The notes: generated by a model from the letters alone, not told the origin. A stretch of 16,602 nucleotides of DNA from Betaproteobacteria bacterium (GCA_007280315.1 QYQC01000239.1:1-16602), one strand, 5' to 3'. Numbered from the stretch's first letter, positions 7,620 through 15,139 are shown. Program-made: numbers and translations.

Positions 7620-8361
7620 GCTGCCGCTGGCGATCGCACCGATGCCGGTGCCCGTAGGCACGCTGCGCTACATCCAGCTCGGCAGCGAGATCGTGGGCTA
7701 CCGCTTCCGTCGCGCCCGGCGCCGCTCGATCGGCATAGTAATCGACGACGACGGCCTGCGCGTTGCCGCGCCAGGCCATACGCCGGTGGCCGAAGTCGAG
7801 GTCTTCCTCCGCGAGAAAATGCACTGGATTCTGAAGAAACTGTCCGAATGGCGCGCCGCACCCAAGCCGCCGGTGGTGAACTGGAGCGACGGTGCAACCA
7901 TCGCCCTGCTGGGTTCGCCGGTGACCATAGCGCTCGTGCCCGGCCGGCGCGACATCGTGCTTGAGAAGGGCCGCCTGGGAATCGGCCTGGCGCCGCGCGG
8001 CGACCCGGCGGCACTGCGAAAACGCGGCATTGCCTGGATCAAGGAGCGGGCGCGCTCGCTTCTGGGCGAGCGCCTGGCGCTGTACGCGGCGAACCTCGGC
8101 GTACCGACCCCGACACTGGCGCTGTCCAGCGCGCGCAGACAATGGGGCCTGTGCCGGGAGGACGGCCGCGTGCGGCTCAACTGGCGCCTGATCCATCTGC
8201 CCCTGCACCTGGTCGACTACGTGGTTGCGCACGAGCTGGCGCATCTGCGCGAAATGAACCATTCGACGCGCTTCTGGGCCGTGGTCGGCGGCCTTTATCC
8301 TGATTACCGGAAGGCGCGCAGCGAATTGCGCCACTGCAGCCACCGGTTGCCGATTTTATAG
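7609..8361 (+). CDS. YgjP/M48-like zinc metallohydrolase (DUF45 family)
   Basis: This 250-residue protein matches the YgjP-like metal-dependent hydrolase family (DUF45, related to WLM and SprT domains). The N-terminal half is a beta-rich domain with the typical YRFRRARRRSIGIVIDDDGLRV entry. The C-terminal half is the zincin domain: RRQWGLC around 177-182, then YVVAHELAHLREMNHSTRFW with HELAH at 208-212 and the third ligand candidate H218. E209 would be the catalytic base. There is no signal peptide or clear membrane segment, so it is likely cytoplasmic. The ATG at 7609 has GGAG at 7598-7601 and overlaps plsC by 11 bases. An in-frame ATG at 7555 lies deeper in plsC and is less likely. The physiological substrate of this family is not established. 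Confidence 0.85.
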   Translation: MQIELPLAIAPMPVPVGTLRYIQLGSEIVGYRFRRARRRSIGIVIDDDGLRVAAPGHTPVAEVEVFLREKMHWILKKLSEWRAAPKPPVVNWSDGATIALLGSPVTIALVPGRRDIVLEKGRLGIGLAPRGDPAALRKRGIAWIKERARSLLGERLALYAANLGVPTPTLALSSARRQWGLCREDGRVRLNWRLIHLPLHLVDYVVAHELAHLREMNHSTRFWAVVGGLYPDYRKARSELRHCSHRLPIL

Positions 8362-8372
8362 GAGCGGATGAA

Positions 8373-8756
8373 ATGAGATTACTGCATACGATGCTGCGCG
8401 TGGGAAACATGGACCGCTCGGTGAAGTTCTACACCGAAGTCATGGGAATGAAACTGCTGCGCACTACCGACCGCCCGGAGCAGAAATACACCCTTGCCTT
8501 CGTCGGCTATGGCGTCGAGAATGCGCAGGCGGTGATCGAACTCACCTACAACTACGGCGTGGACAAATACGACCTGGGCAACGCGTTCGGGCATTTGGCG
8601 ATCGAAGTGCCGGACGCGTATAAAGCCTGCGAAACAGTCAAGGCCCAGGGTGGAACAGTCAGCCGCGAGGCCGGTCCGGTGAAGGGCGGCAGCACGGTCA
8701 TCGCCTTCGTCCAGGACCCGGACGGCTACAAGATCGAGTTGATCGAACACAAGTAA
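8373..8756 (+). CDS. gloA: Lactoylglutathione lyase (glyoxalase I)
   Basis: GloA isomerises the hemithioacetal of methylglyoxal and glutathione to S-lactoylglutathione, the first step of methylglyoxal detoxification in the cytoplasm. The 127-residue protein has the two-module VOC fold. Its metal ligands fall exactly where the E. coli enzyme has them: H5, E56, H74 and E122. The length fits the short Ni/Co-type bacterial class rather than the longer Zn-type enzymes. An SD (GGAGCGG, 8361-8367) lies directly after the preceding stop codon, six bases before the ATG. It is the last gene of the operon and converges on the minus-strand gene at 8973-9629. Confidence 0.96.
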   Translation: MRLLHTMLRVGNMDRSVKFYTEVMGMKLLRTTDRPEQKYTLAFVGYGVENAQAVIELTYNYGVDKYDLGNAFGHLAIEVPDAYKACETVKAQGGTVSREAGPVKGGSTVIAFVQDPDGYKIELIEHK

Positions 8757-8771
8757 GGTTCCCTGGCGCCG

Positions 8772-8885
8772 CCGACCAAAGCGCACGCTCGTCGCAGATG
8801 GTCGGGAAATAAAGGCCGCGCTAAGGGCAAGCCGCGGCGTGCGGTCAAAGCAGAACGTCGGAAAATTGTGACTGCGCGGCCGCGC
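8772..8885. other. Cluster of GC-rich inverted repeats after gloA (possible transcript end)
   Basis: Three separate inverted repeats lie in this stretch. CCGACCA/TGGTCGG (8772-8778 and 8799-8805) has a 20-base loop holding inner GCG/CGC arms. GCCGCG/CGCGGC lies at 8815-8820 and 8833-8838. A perfect 12-base palindrome, GCGCGGCCGCGC, lies at 8874-8885. None is followed by a T-run, so none is a textbook intrinsic terminator. They could still protect or end the gloA transcript. Confidence 0.4.
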
Positions 8886-8909
8886 GTCGGAGGCACGAGC
8901 CCTAAAACA

Positions 8910-8934
8910 GCCCGCGATAGGGTTATGCGCGGGC
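8910..8934. repeat. REP-like hairpin
   Basis: GCCCGCG (8910-8916) and CGCGGGC (8928-8934) form a seven-base-pair stem with an 11-base loop. The right arm runs straight into the first of three tandem 17-base units. On the minus strand the region reads as repeated TGT(A/G)GGACCGCCCGCG, which resembles the general layout of bacterial REP elements: a short conserved head next to a GC-rich stem. No copy elsewhere in the window supports it, so the REP label is by resemblance only. Confidence 0.45.
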
Positions 8935-8977
8935 GGTCCCACATCGCGGGCGGTCCTACACCGCGGGCGGTCCTACA
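8927..8977. repeat. Three tandem 17-base repeat units
   Basis: Units lie at 8927-8943, 8944-8960 and 8961-8977. They are gcgcgggcggtcccaca, tcgcgggcggtcctaca and ccgcgggcggtcctaca. They differ only at the first two positions and at one C/T position near the end. The third unit contains the stop codon of the minus-strand gene (TAG at 8975-8973), so the array overlaps the gene end by three bases of stop codon plus two more. The first unit overlaps the right arm of the REP-like hairpin. Confidence 0.85.
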
Positions 8978-9629
8978 GAGTCGCGACGCGGTACTTGCGC
9001 AGCACGCTCGCCTGGCCGATCAGCATTTTGGCAAACTCTTCCAGCAAGGCTTCGTTGACATCGCCCGCCGGAATGCGCAACTCGTCCGGGCCCAGGCGGA
9101 AGAAGTGTTTCCCCTTTACCACCAGGCGACCGTTGGCGTGGTCGGCGCTAATGGTAAGGTCACAGGTTACGCTGCTCGGCACGGTGAATTTCATTTTCTC
9201 GAAGCCGCCGCCCGGTTTCATTATTTTCTCTTCGGTAAACTTGAGGCCGAAACCCCACAGCACTTCGTTCACCTTCTGAATTGCGGCGGGCATGTCGCGT
9301 TCGACCGTGAGATTCGCGGGTGAACTCCACTTGATGAACATGGTGATGAAGTCGAAGTGGTCTTTGTCTCCGATTTTTTTCTTGCGGTAGTTAATGAACG
9401 ACTCCGTGAACCCCAGGTTCTGAAAATCGCCGACGCCCGGTATCGAGTACGCGGTCGGGTTGGTCGGCCTGAGCACCGCGAGTTGCTTCAGCAGATCGTT
9501 AAGGTAGAGGAAGGTCTGATTCATCTTGGTCTCGACCAGCGCGGTGCTGTCCTCCAGCATCGACTGCTGCGACAGCTGCTGGCTCTTTACCATGTCCGCC
9601 TGTTTTTTCAGGTCGTCTAGCAAGCCCAT
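8973..9629 (-). CDS. Conserved-looking hypothetical protein, 218 residues
   Basis: I do not recognise this protein. The ATG at 9629 has GGAG six bases upstream; an in-frame start at 9773 would add 48 low-quality residues that cover the promoter and leader, and is rejected. The N-terminus (MGLLDDLKKQADMVKSQ, to about 50) looks like an amphipathic or coiled-coil helix. The rest (about 60-205) looks like a soluble alpha/beta domain, with IPGVGDFQNLGF, VTCDLTISADHANGRLVVKGKHFF and RLGPDELRIPAGDVNEALLEEFAKML. There is one cysteine (C156), no signal peptide, no membrane segment and no obvious catalytic motif. It is transcribed in the same direction as rsmA but likely from its own promoter, and converges on gloA. 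Composition and codon use are less GC-extreme than those of its neighbours, with many Lys, Phe and Met. A cytoplasmic housekeeping protein of unknown role is the safest description. Confidence 0.8.
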   Translation of the reverse strand: MGLLDDLKKQADMVKSQQLSQQSMLEDSTALVETKMNQTFLYLNDLLKQLAVLRPTNPTAYSIPGVGDFQNLGFTESFINYRKKKIGDKDHFDFITMFIKWSSPANLTVERDMPAAIQKVNEVLWGFGLKFTEEKIMKPGGGFEKMKFTVPSSVTCDLTISADHANGRLVVKGKHFFRLGPDELRIPAGDVNEALLEEFAKMLIGQASVLRKYRVATL

Positions 9630-9643
9630 ACGATTCTCCGGGG

Positions 9644-9660
9644 TGGACGCTCGGCGTCCA
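9644..9660 (-). promoter_or_regulatory. Hairpin next to the ribosome-binding site of the hypothetical gene
   Basis: TGGACGC and GCGTCCA form a perfect seven-base-pair stem with a three-base loop. The stem ends about five bases before the GGAG of the gene at 9629. A second, smaller hairpin (TTCGG/CCGAA, five-base loop) lies upstream at 9712-9726 in the same roughly 125-base leader. This layout could modulate translation or RNA stability. I do not recognise a known riboswitch or leader family. Confidence 0.5.
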
Positions 9661-9759
9661 TAACTAAATGCGGGACCACATATTTCGCATACCTCCAACA
9701 CCAGCGGCTGATTCGGACTGACCGAACAAGGCCCCTGGGGGAAGGCGACAAGGGGGTCT

Positions 9760-9788
9760 ATTGTGCCAGCCATAGACGCGTTTGTGAA
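9760..9788 (-). promoter_or_regulatory. Probable sigma-70 promoter of the hypothetical gene
   Basis: On the minus strand, TTCACA (9788-9783) matches the -35 consensus at five of six positions. CACAAT (9765-9760) matches the -10 consensus at four of six. The spacer is exactly 17 bases. The -35 box begins two bases after the rsmA stop codon. Transcription would start near 9753 and give a leader of about 125 bases. Confidence 0.5.
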
Positions 9789-9790
9789 TA

Positions 9791-10579
9791 TTATTCCGCC
9801 CCTGATTTGTTCTTTTTTTCCAGATAGTTGCTGATCCCCACAAAATCGGCTACCGCGAGGCGCTCGGCGCGCAGGCCGGACGCGATCCCGAGCGCGGCGA
9901 AATCGCCGGCCTCGAGCAAGTCCGCGAGCGAGTTGCGCAAGGTCTTGCGCCGCTGCGAAAAAGCGCGGCGCACGACCAGCGCCAGCATCGCTTCGCTCGT
10001 AGCGATCAGCTCGACCAGAGCCCGTGGCCGCAGGCGCACTACGGCCGAACGCACCTGCGGCGGCGGCGAAAATGCGTCGGGCGCGACCTCGAGCAGCATC
10101 TCCATTTCGAAGCGGTACTGCAGCATCACCGACAAGCGGCCGAAATCGCCGCCGCCGGGCGCGGCCACCATGCGCTCGACCACCTCTTTTTGCAGCATGA
10201 AATGCATGTCGCGCACCTGCCCGGCGTAGCGCGCGAGATGAAACAGCAGGGGCGTGGAAATATTGTACGGCAGGTTTCCGACCACGCGCAGATCGCGCGG
10301 CAACGAGGAAAAATCGAAGTCGAGCACGTCACCCGCGTGCACCGTCAAGCGCGCGCCCGGGTAGGCGCTGCTCAGGCGCGCGTTGATATCGCGGTCGATT
10401 TCGATCACATGCAGATGGCGCAGCACCGCGGCGAGCGGCGTAGTAAGCGCGCCCAACCCGGGGCCGATCTCCACCATCGCGTCGTCCGGCTGAGGACGGA
10501 TCGCGGCTACGATGTCGGCGATCACCGTCTGGTCAGTCAGAAAATGCTGACCAAACCGTTTGCGCGGGACATGCTTCAT
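9791..10579 (-). CDS. rsmA: 16S rRNA (adenine(1518)-N6/adenine(1519)-N6)-dimethyltransferase
   Basis: RsmA (KsgA) dimethylates two adjacent adenines near the 3' end of 16S rRNA with S-adenosylmethionine during late 30S assembly. Its loss gives kasugamycin resistance. The 262-residue protein has the family N-terminus RKRFGQHFLTD, the SAM-binding EIGPGLG (37-43), the acidic ribose-binding HVIEIDRD (57-64) and the catalytic NLPYNIS (102-108). The C-terminal helical domain has RRAFSQRRKTLRNSL. The start codon directly abuts the pdxA stop (TAGATG) and no good SD is visible, suggesting reinitiation by ribosomes finishing pdxA. It is the last gene of the lptD-surA-pdxA-rsmA operon. Confidence 0.97.
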   Translation of the reverse strand: MKHVPRKRFGQHFLTDQTVIADIVAAIRPQPDDAMVEIGPGLGALTTPLAAVLRHLHVIEIDRDINARLSSAYPGARLTVHAGDVLDFDFSSLPRDLRVVGNLPYNISTPLLFHLARYAGQVRDMHFMLQKEVVERMVAAPGGGDFGRLSVMLQYRFEMEMLLEVAPDAFSPPPQVRSAVVRLRPRALVELIATSEAMLALVVRRAFSQRRKTLRNSLADLLEAGDFAALGIASGLRAERLAVADFVGISNYLEKKNKSGAE

Positions 10580-11572
10580 CTAAGCCGGGGGCGCTGCTCT
10601 GGTCGCGCGAACCATTTCCAGCGCCATCTCGATGGCTGCGATCAGGCTGCCAGGATCGGCCATGCCGCTGCCGGCCAATTCGAGCGCGGTGCCATGATCG
10701 ACCGAAGTGCGCACCAGCGGCAGACCCAGCGTAACGTTGACGCCTTTGCCGAAGCTGGCGTATTTGAGCACCGGCAGCCCCTGGTCGTGATACATCGCCA
10801 GTACGCAGTCGCCGCGCGCGAGCGACTGCGGCGTAAACAGCGTATCGGCAGGCAGCGGCCCTTCCAGTCTCATCCCTTCCTGGCGCAACCGCTGCAGCAC
10901 CGGGGATATCACCTCGATCTCCTCGCGCCCCAGGTGGCCACCCTCGCCACTGTGCGGGTTGAGCCCGGCTACCAGGATGCGCGGTTCGGCAATGCCGCAA
11001 CGCTCGCGCAGCGCGCGGTGCAATATCCGCAGCGTCGCTTCCAGATCTTCGCGCGTGATCGCGCCGGCCACATCGGCGAGCGCCAGGTGGGTGGTAGCGA
11101 GTGCTACGCGCAGTCCACCGCCGGCGAGCATCATCACCACCCGTGGCGTGGAGGTCAGGGCGGCGAGATACTCGGTGTGTCCGCTGAACGGAACACCGGC
11201 GTCATTGATTACACCCTTGTGCACCGGCGCGGTGACCATGGCGTCGAAGCTGCCGTCGGCGCAGCCGGCGACGGCGCGATCAATCAATGCCAGCACGTAC
11301 CCGCAATTGGCCGTATCCAGTCGTCCCGCGATCGCCGGCACTGCAAGCGGCAGATGCAGCAGCTCCAGCTCACCTTGCGCCGGCGCCTGTCCCGGATCGA
11401 AAGCGCGCAGCCGCAGCGCAAGACCGAGTTCGGCGGCGCGCGCCGCGAGCAGATCGCGATCGGCCAGGATTACCGCTCGGCAGGGCAACTGATTCGCCGC
11501 CAGAGCAAGGCATATGTCGGGCCCGATACCAGCCGGCTCGCCGGAGGTGACCGCGATGACAGGTAGGGACAT
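10580..11572 (-). CDS. pdxA: 4-hydroxythreonine-4-phosphate dehydrogenase
   Basis: PdxA oxidises 4-phosphohydroxy-L-threonine with NAD(P)+ in the DXP-dependent pathway to pyridoxal 5'-phosphate. The 330-residue protein begins with the family signature VIAVTSGEPAGIGPDI. Other landmarks are VTAPVHKG (113-120), FSGHTEY with H132, and the three metal-ligand histidines H162 (ATTH), H207 (GLNPH) and H262 (YHDQG). GLPLVRTSVDHGTALELAG near the end is also typical. It lies 11 bases after surA, with no clear SD, and directly abuts rsmA. The surA-pdxA-rsmA order is widely conserved in gamma- and betaproteobacteria. Confidence 0.97.
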   Translation of the reverse strand: MSLPVIAVTSGEPAGIGPDICLALAANQLPCRAVILADRDLLAARAAELGLALRLRAFDPGQAPAQGELELLHLPLAVPAIAGRLDTANCGYVLALIDRAVAGCADGSFDAMVTAPVHKGVINDAGVPFSGHTEYLAALTSTPRVVMMLAGGGLRVALATTHLALADVAGAITREDLEATLRILHRALRERCGIAEPRILVAGLNPHSGEGGHLGREEIEVISPVLQRLRQEGMRLEGPLPADTLFTPQSLARGDCVLAMYHDQGLPVLKYASFGKGVNVTLGLPLVRTSVDHGTALELAGSGMADPGSLIAAIEMALEMVRATRAAPPA

Positions 11573-11583
11573 AGGGTAAGGTG

Positions 11584-12909
11584 CTAGCGCTCGTCCGACC
11601 GGTACTCCACGAAGGCGCGGTCACGCATCTGGCGCAGGTACTCCTGGTAGGACTCGTCGGACTTGCGCTCGCGCAGGATCATGCGCGCCTCCTGGCGCTC
11701 GCGTTCCCCCGACACATCGGCCTGGCGCCGCTCCATGACCTGTACCAGATGCCAGCCGAACGGCGATTCGAACGGTTCGCTTAGCTCGCCGATTTTGAGA
11801 CCATCCATTACGCGCTCGAATTCCGGCACCGTGTCACCTTGATAGAGCCAACCCAGGTCGCCGCCCTTTATCGACGACGCGTCGTCGGAATTGAGCTTGG
11901 CCAGTTCCGCGAAATCAACGCCGTTGACAATGCGTTCGCGAAGGCTATTGAGCTTGCGCTTGGCGTCGGCCTCGGACACGATCTGGCTGGTTTTCACCAA
12001 TATGTGCCGCGCGTGGGTCTGTTCCACTTTTATCGGCGCACCCCCGCCGCCGCGGCGCTCGATCAGCTTGAGCAGATGGAACCCGGCCGGGCTGCGGATA
12101 ATGCCGCTCACTTCGCCCGGATTCAGCTTGTCCAGGGCCTGCGCGAACAGATCGGGCAGACGGTCACGCGAGCGCCAGCCCATGACCCCGCCCTGCAGCG
12201 CGTCCGGCACGTCGGAAAAACCGACCGCCAGCTTCGCAAAATCGGCGCCCGCGCGCAATTGCGCCAGCACCTGTTCGGCGCGCGCGTGCTGCCGGCTCAC
12301 CTCCTCCGGGCTCGCCTGCTCGGGCAGCCGCAACACTATGTGGCTCAGATTGAATTCGGTCGCCGCGGTCGGTGATTTCTTCTGCTGGCCGAGAAAATAG
12401 TCGATCTCGTTGTCGGTGACGACGATGCGATTGTCGACTTCACGCTCGCGCAGGCGCGACAGCAGGATTTCATTGCGGATTTCCTCGCGGAACTTGTCGA
12501 ACTGAACCCCGTCGCGCTCCAGCACCTGGCGAAACTGGGTCAGCGACATCTTGTTGCTCTCGGCGACACGCGCGACAGTGCGGTCCAACTGCAGATCATC
12601 CACGCGCAACCCCAGCTCCTTCGCCGTCTGCAGCTGAAGCCGGTCCATGATCATGCGTTCGAGCACCTGCTTTTGCAGCAACTCCGTCGAGGGCAGCTGC
12701 GTGCCCTGCTGCCGCAGCTGTTGCGTCACCGTTTTTTCCCGCTGCGCGAGTTCGCCACTGGTGATCACCTCGCTGTTGACCACCGCGACGATGCGATCCA
12801 CCAGCACCACGGGATTGGGTGCTGCTTTCTGCGCCCAGACACTGTTGGCGCCAGGCGCCACCAGCGCGGCGAAAAACCACGCGAGTGTCACCGAAATTGA
12901 ATTTCGCAT
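11584..12909 (-). CDS. surA: Periplasmic chaperone and peptidyl-prolyl isomerase SurA
   Basis: SurA escorts unfolded outer-membrane proteins, including LptD, through the periplasm to the BAM complex. With the ATG at 12909, preceded by AAGGA, the protein has 441 residues. A TTG start at 12933 would lie inside lptD and place eight polar residues before the signal peptide, so it is rejected. Residues 1-27 form a signal peptide ending VWAQ. The SurA N-terminal chaperone region covers about 35-160. Two parvulin domains follow, at about 183-286 (EFNLSHIVLRLPE to GFHLLKLIER) and about 296-395 (QTHARHILVKTS to GWHLVQVMERR). A C-terminal helix (EARMILRERKSDESYQEYLRQMR) completes the chaperone module. 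It starts eight bases after the lptD stop codon. Confidence 0.96.
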   Translation of the reverse strand: MRNSISVTLAWFFAALVAPGANSVWAQKAAPNPVVLVDRIVAVVNSEVITSGELAQREKTVTQQLRQQGTQLPSTELLQKQVLERMIMDRLQLQTAKELGLRVDDLQLDRTVARVAESNKMSLTQFRQVLERDGVQFDKFREEIRNEILLSRLREREVDNRIVVTDNEIDYFLGQQKKSPTAATEFNLSHIVLRLPEQASPEEVSRQHARAEQVLAQLRAGADFAKLAVGFSDVPDALQGGVMGWRSRDRLPDLFAQALDKLNPGEVSGIIRSPAGFHLLKLIERRGGGGAPIKVEQTHARHILVKTSQIVSEADAKRKLNSLRERIVNGVDFAELAKLNSDDASSIKGGDLGWLYQGDTVPEFERVMDGLKIGELSEPFESPFGWHLVQVMERRQADVSGERERQEARMILRERKSDESYQEYLRQMRDRAFVEYRSDER

Positions 12910-12916
12910 GTAATCC

Positions 12917-15139
12917 TTATTCGTAAAAATCAAACGGTGATGAGCCGGGACGGGTCTGGTCGAAACGGCCGTAGCCCGGAATGTTGCGCTTCAGCGTCTC
13001 CAGCGGATTCGACCCGATGCGCGAAAATCCGTTCAACTCCAGCTGTACGAACACGGCGCTGGTCGCGGTCCCGGCGGCGGCGGCAAAGCGCTGCACCACG
13101 ACGCGGCCGATCCAGCAACCGCCATTATATTCGAAACCGCCCAGGCCTTCGACCAGCCGGCTGTCGCGCATCGAATAATTGTAGCGGCCGACGCCGTACC
13201 AGCCGCCGCCCAGCGGCCACTGCGCGGACACGTCGACCTGATTCAGGGAATCGCGGGTAAATCGATAGCCGAGATTGAGCACCTTGGCGGTCTCGGGCTG
13301 ATAACGCGCGCCCACGCCCAGACGTTCGAAGAAATTCCGATGCGGGTTGTACTGCAGCGCGCTGTCCAGAGTCCAGTTTCGTGAAACCCGTCCGTTCAGC
13401 GCAACCAGGAAATCCGAGGTCTTGTCGGTACGCACGGGCGTCAGACTGTTCAGCGTCACCTGCTGATTCTGAAAATAGTGGCGCTGCCCGATGGTCGCTT
13501 TGAGCACCTCCTGGCCGCTGGCCGGCGACAGGATGCGCGTGGTGGCGGCAACGGTCAGCTGATTGGCGTCGGCGATACGGTCACTGCCGTTGAACAGATT
13601 CTCGGAAAAAATCTGCGCATAGTTGAAATCAGCCAGGCCGGTGTCGAACAGCGGAATGGCGCTCTGCGCGCGCAAAGGCACATACAGGTAATACAGCCGC
13701 GGCTCCAGCGTCTGGCGGAATCTCTGCCCGATAAAGCTCGTGTCGCGCTCGAATGTCAGGCCGCTGTCAAGGCTGGCGATCGGCAGCGCCCTGTGAATCG
13801 CGTCGGGCGTGCCGGCGGCGTTTCGTTCCAGACTGTAGCTGGTGGTGTGAAAACCCAGTTTTGGCGTGACATAGGCACCCGGCAGAATCAGCGGCAGGCT
13901 GGCGCTGGGGTAGAACATCAGGCGGTTGCCGACGACGCTGGTGGGGTGATGAAACCTGACGAATTCACTCGCCAGCGTGAGGTCCACCCCACCGACGTAC
14001 TGGCGCGTCGCGTTCAGCGTGAATTGCGGCAGCCGGCCATAGGGCTCGATTACCGGGTTGGCCGGATCCTGCAGCGTCTGGAAACGCTGCGCCCGCGCTG
14101 TTGCGGTCCACCAGCCACCGCCGTAGGTCAGCATGCCGTCGCGCGGCAGCGTGGTCTGCGAGGTGATGTTGATGCGGCTCGACAGGTCGCGGAAGTAATT
14201 GTCGTCGGAGACCTTGTTCAGATTGATGTAACCGGTCAGGTTGCTGCCGAAACGATGGTTGTGCTGAATCGTTGTGGCATAGCGGCTGATATTGCGCACC
14301 CGGTCGTTGGACATGTGCTCGAATCTGGCGTCGCCGTCGTAGTTGCTGTCGAGATAGCGGAACTGCGCACTGGTCTGCAGCCCGCGCTTGGACAGTTCGC
14401 GCGGCGTGATGGTTAGATCCCGGTTGGGCGCGAGGTTGACATAGAACGGCGTGCTGACTTCCAGCCCGCTCTTGCCGCTGCTGCCCACGCTGGGTGGAAG
14501 CAGGCCGGTCTTGCGCTGGTTGTGCAGCGGAAAATCCATCCATGGAAGATAGACGATCGGCGTGCCCTTGAATACCAGTCTGCTGCCACGCGCGACGCCC
14601 AGATCGCGCGTCATGTCCAGGTTGAGTTCGCGAACCTGCAGATACCAGTCTTCCTGACCCGGTTTGCAGGTGGTAAAGGTCGCATTTTTCAGGTGATATT
14701 TGTCGCCGCTTTCGAGCTTGATCACGTCGGCCTTGCCGCGTGCGCGCACCGGTTCGTAGCCGGCGTGGCTGCGCAGCGCGAACTCATAGTCGGCCGCGTC
14801 GAACTCACCGATGTTGTCGCGCAGGCGCAGGCGCAGTCCGCTGCCGCTCATGCGATCACCGTCACGACTCAGACGCACACCGCCGCTTGCCTGCGCCTCG
14901 TCCGTCTCATAAACATAGCGCAGCCGTTCGGCCTGGATGCTGAGCGCGCCCTGGCGCAGCAGGACATTGCCGCTGGCGTTCGATTCCTGGTTGGCAATGC
15001 CCTCGATGCGCTCCGCGCTGATCGTGACCGGCGCATCGGCATCGGCGCGCTTGCCCGCGGGCAGCCGCAGGCCGGGCTGCTGCGCCTGCGCGGCCGCGAC
15101 GAAAAATAGCAAGGCCAAAACAGGCGCTGACTGGCGCAT
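12917..15139 (-). CDS. lptD: LPS-assembly outer-membrane protein LptD
   Basis: LptD forms, with the lipoprotein LptE, the outer-membrane translocon that inserts LPS into the cell surface. With the ATG at 15139 it has 740 residues, close to the E. coli protein (784). Residues 1-20 are a signal peptide (MRQSAPVLALLFFVAAAQAQ). In-frame GTG codons at 15151 and 15196 would add 4 or 19 residues; the start is uncertain because none has a clear SD. The N-terminal OstA/LptA-like jellyroll covers about 37-180, with VTISAERIEG and repeated GxxRLxRxGDRMSG-type strands. The rest is a large beta-barrel rich in aromatic and polar residues, ending GYGRFDQTRPGSSPFDFYE. Only two cysteines remain after the signal peptide: C158 (TTCKPGQEDWYL) and C675 (GGCWIG). 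It heads the lptD-surA-pdxA-rsmA operon, with its folding chaperone SurA next. Confidence 0.95.
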   Translation of the reverse strand: MRQSAPVLALLFFVAAAQAQQPGLRLPAGKRADADAPVTISAERIEGIANQESNASGNVLLRQGALSIQAERLRYVYETDEAQASGGVRLSRDGDRMSGSGLRLRLRDNIGEFDAADYEFALRSHAGYEPVRARGKADVIKLESGDKYHLKNATFTTCKPGQEDWYLQVRELNLDMTRDLGVARGSRLVFKGTPIVYLPWMDFPLHNQRKTGLLPPSVGSSGKSGLEVSTPFYVNLAPNRDLTITPRELSKRGLQTSAQFRYLDSNYDGDARFEHMSNDRVRNISRYATTIQHNHRFGSNLTGYINLNKVSDDNYFRDLSSRINITSQTTLPRDGMLTYGGGWWTATARAQRFQTLQDPANPVIEPYGRLPQFTLNATRQYVGGVDLTLASEFVRFHHPTSVVGNRLMFYPSASLPLILPGAYVTPKLGFHTTSYSLERNAAGTPDAIHRALPIASLDSGLTFERDTSFIGQRFRQTLEPRLYYLYVPLRAQSAIPLFDTGLADFNYAQIFSENLFNGSDRIADANQLTVAATTRILSPASGQEVLKATIGQRHYFQNQQVTLNSLTPVRTDKTSDFLVALNGRVSRNWTLDSALQYNPHRNFFERLGVGARYQPETAKVLNLGYRFTRDSLNQVDVSAQWPLGGGWYGVGRYNYSMRDSRLVEGLGGFEYNGGCWIGRVVVQRFAAAAGTATSAVFVQLELNGFSRIGSNPLETLKRNIPGYGRFDQTRPGSSPFDFYE

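Noticed and set aside
8772..8885. Intrinsic terminator for gloA
   Set aside because: The inverted repeats are GC rich but none is followed by a T-run, so I list them only as inverted repeats.
8927..8977. CRISPR array
   Set aside because: The 17-base units are directly adjacent with no spacers, and no cas gene is present.
9630..9773. A 48-residue N-terminal extension of the hypothetical protein
   Set aside because: It covers the promoter and leader hairpins and lacks family-like sequence, while the ATG at 9629 has a well-placed SD.
10190..11566. A 458-residue open frame antisense to rsmA and pdxA
   Set aside because: Both genes beneath it are unmistakable. The antisense product shows no motif and has the composition of a shadow frame.
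12910..12933. An upstream TTG start for surA
   Set aside because: It would begin inside lptD and put eight polar residues before the signal peptide. The ATG at 12909 has an AAGGA site.
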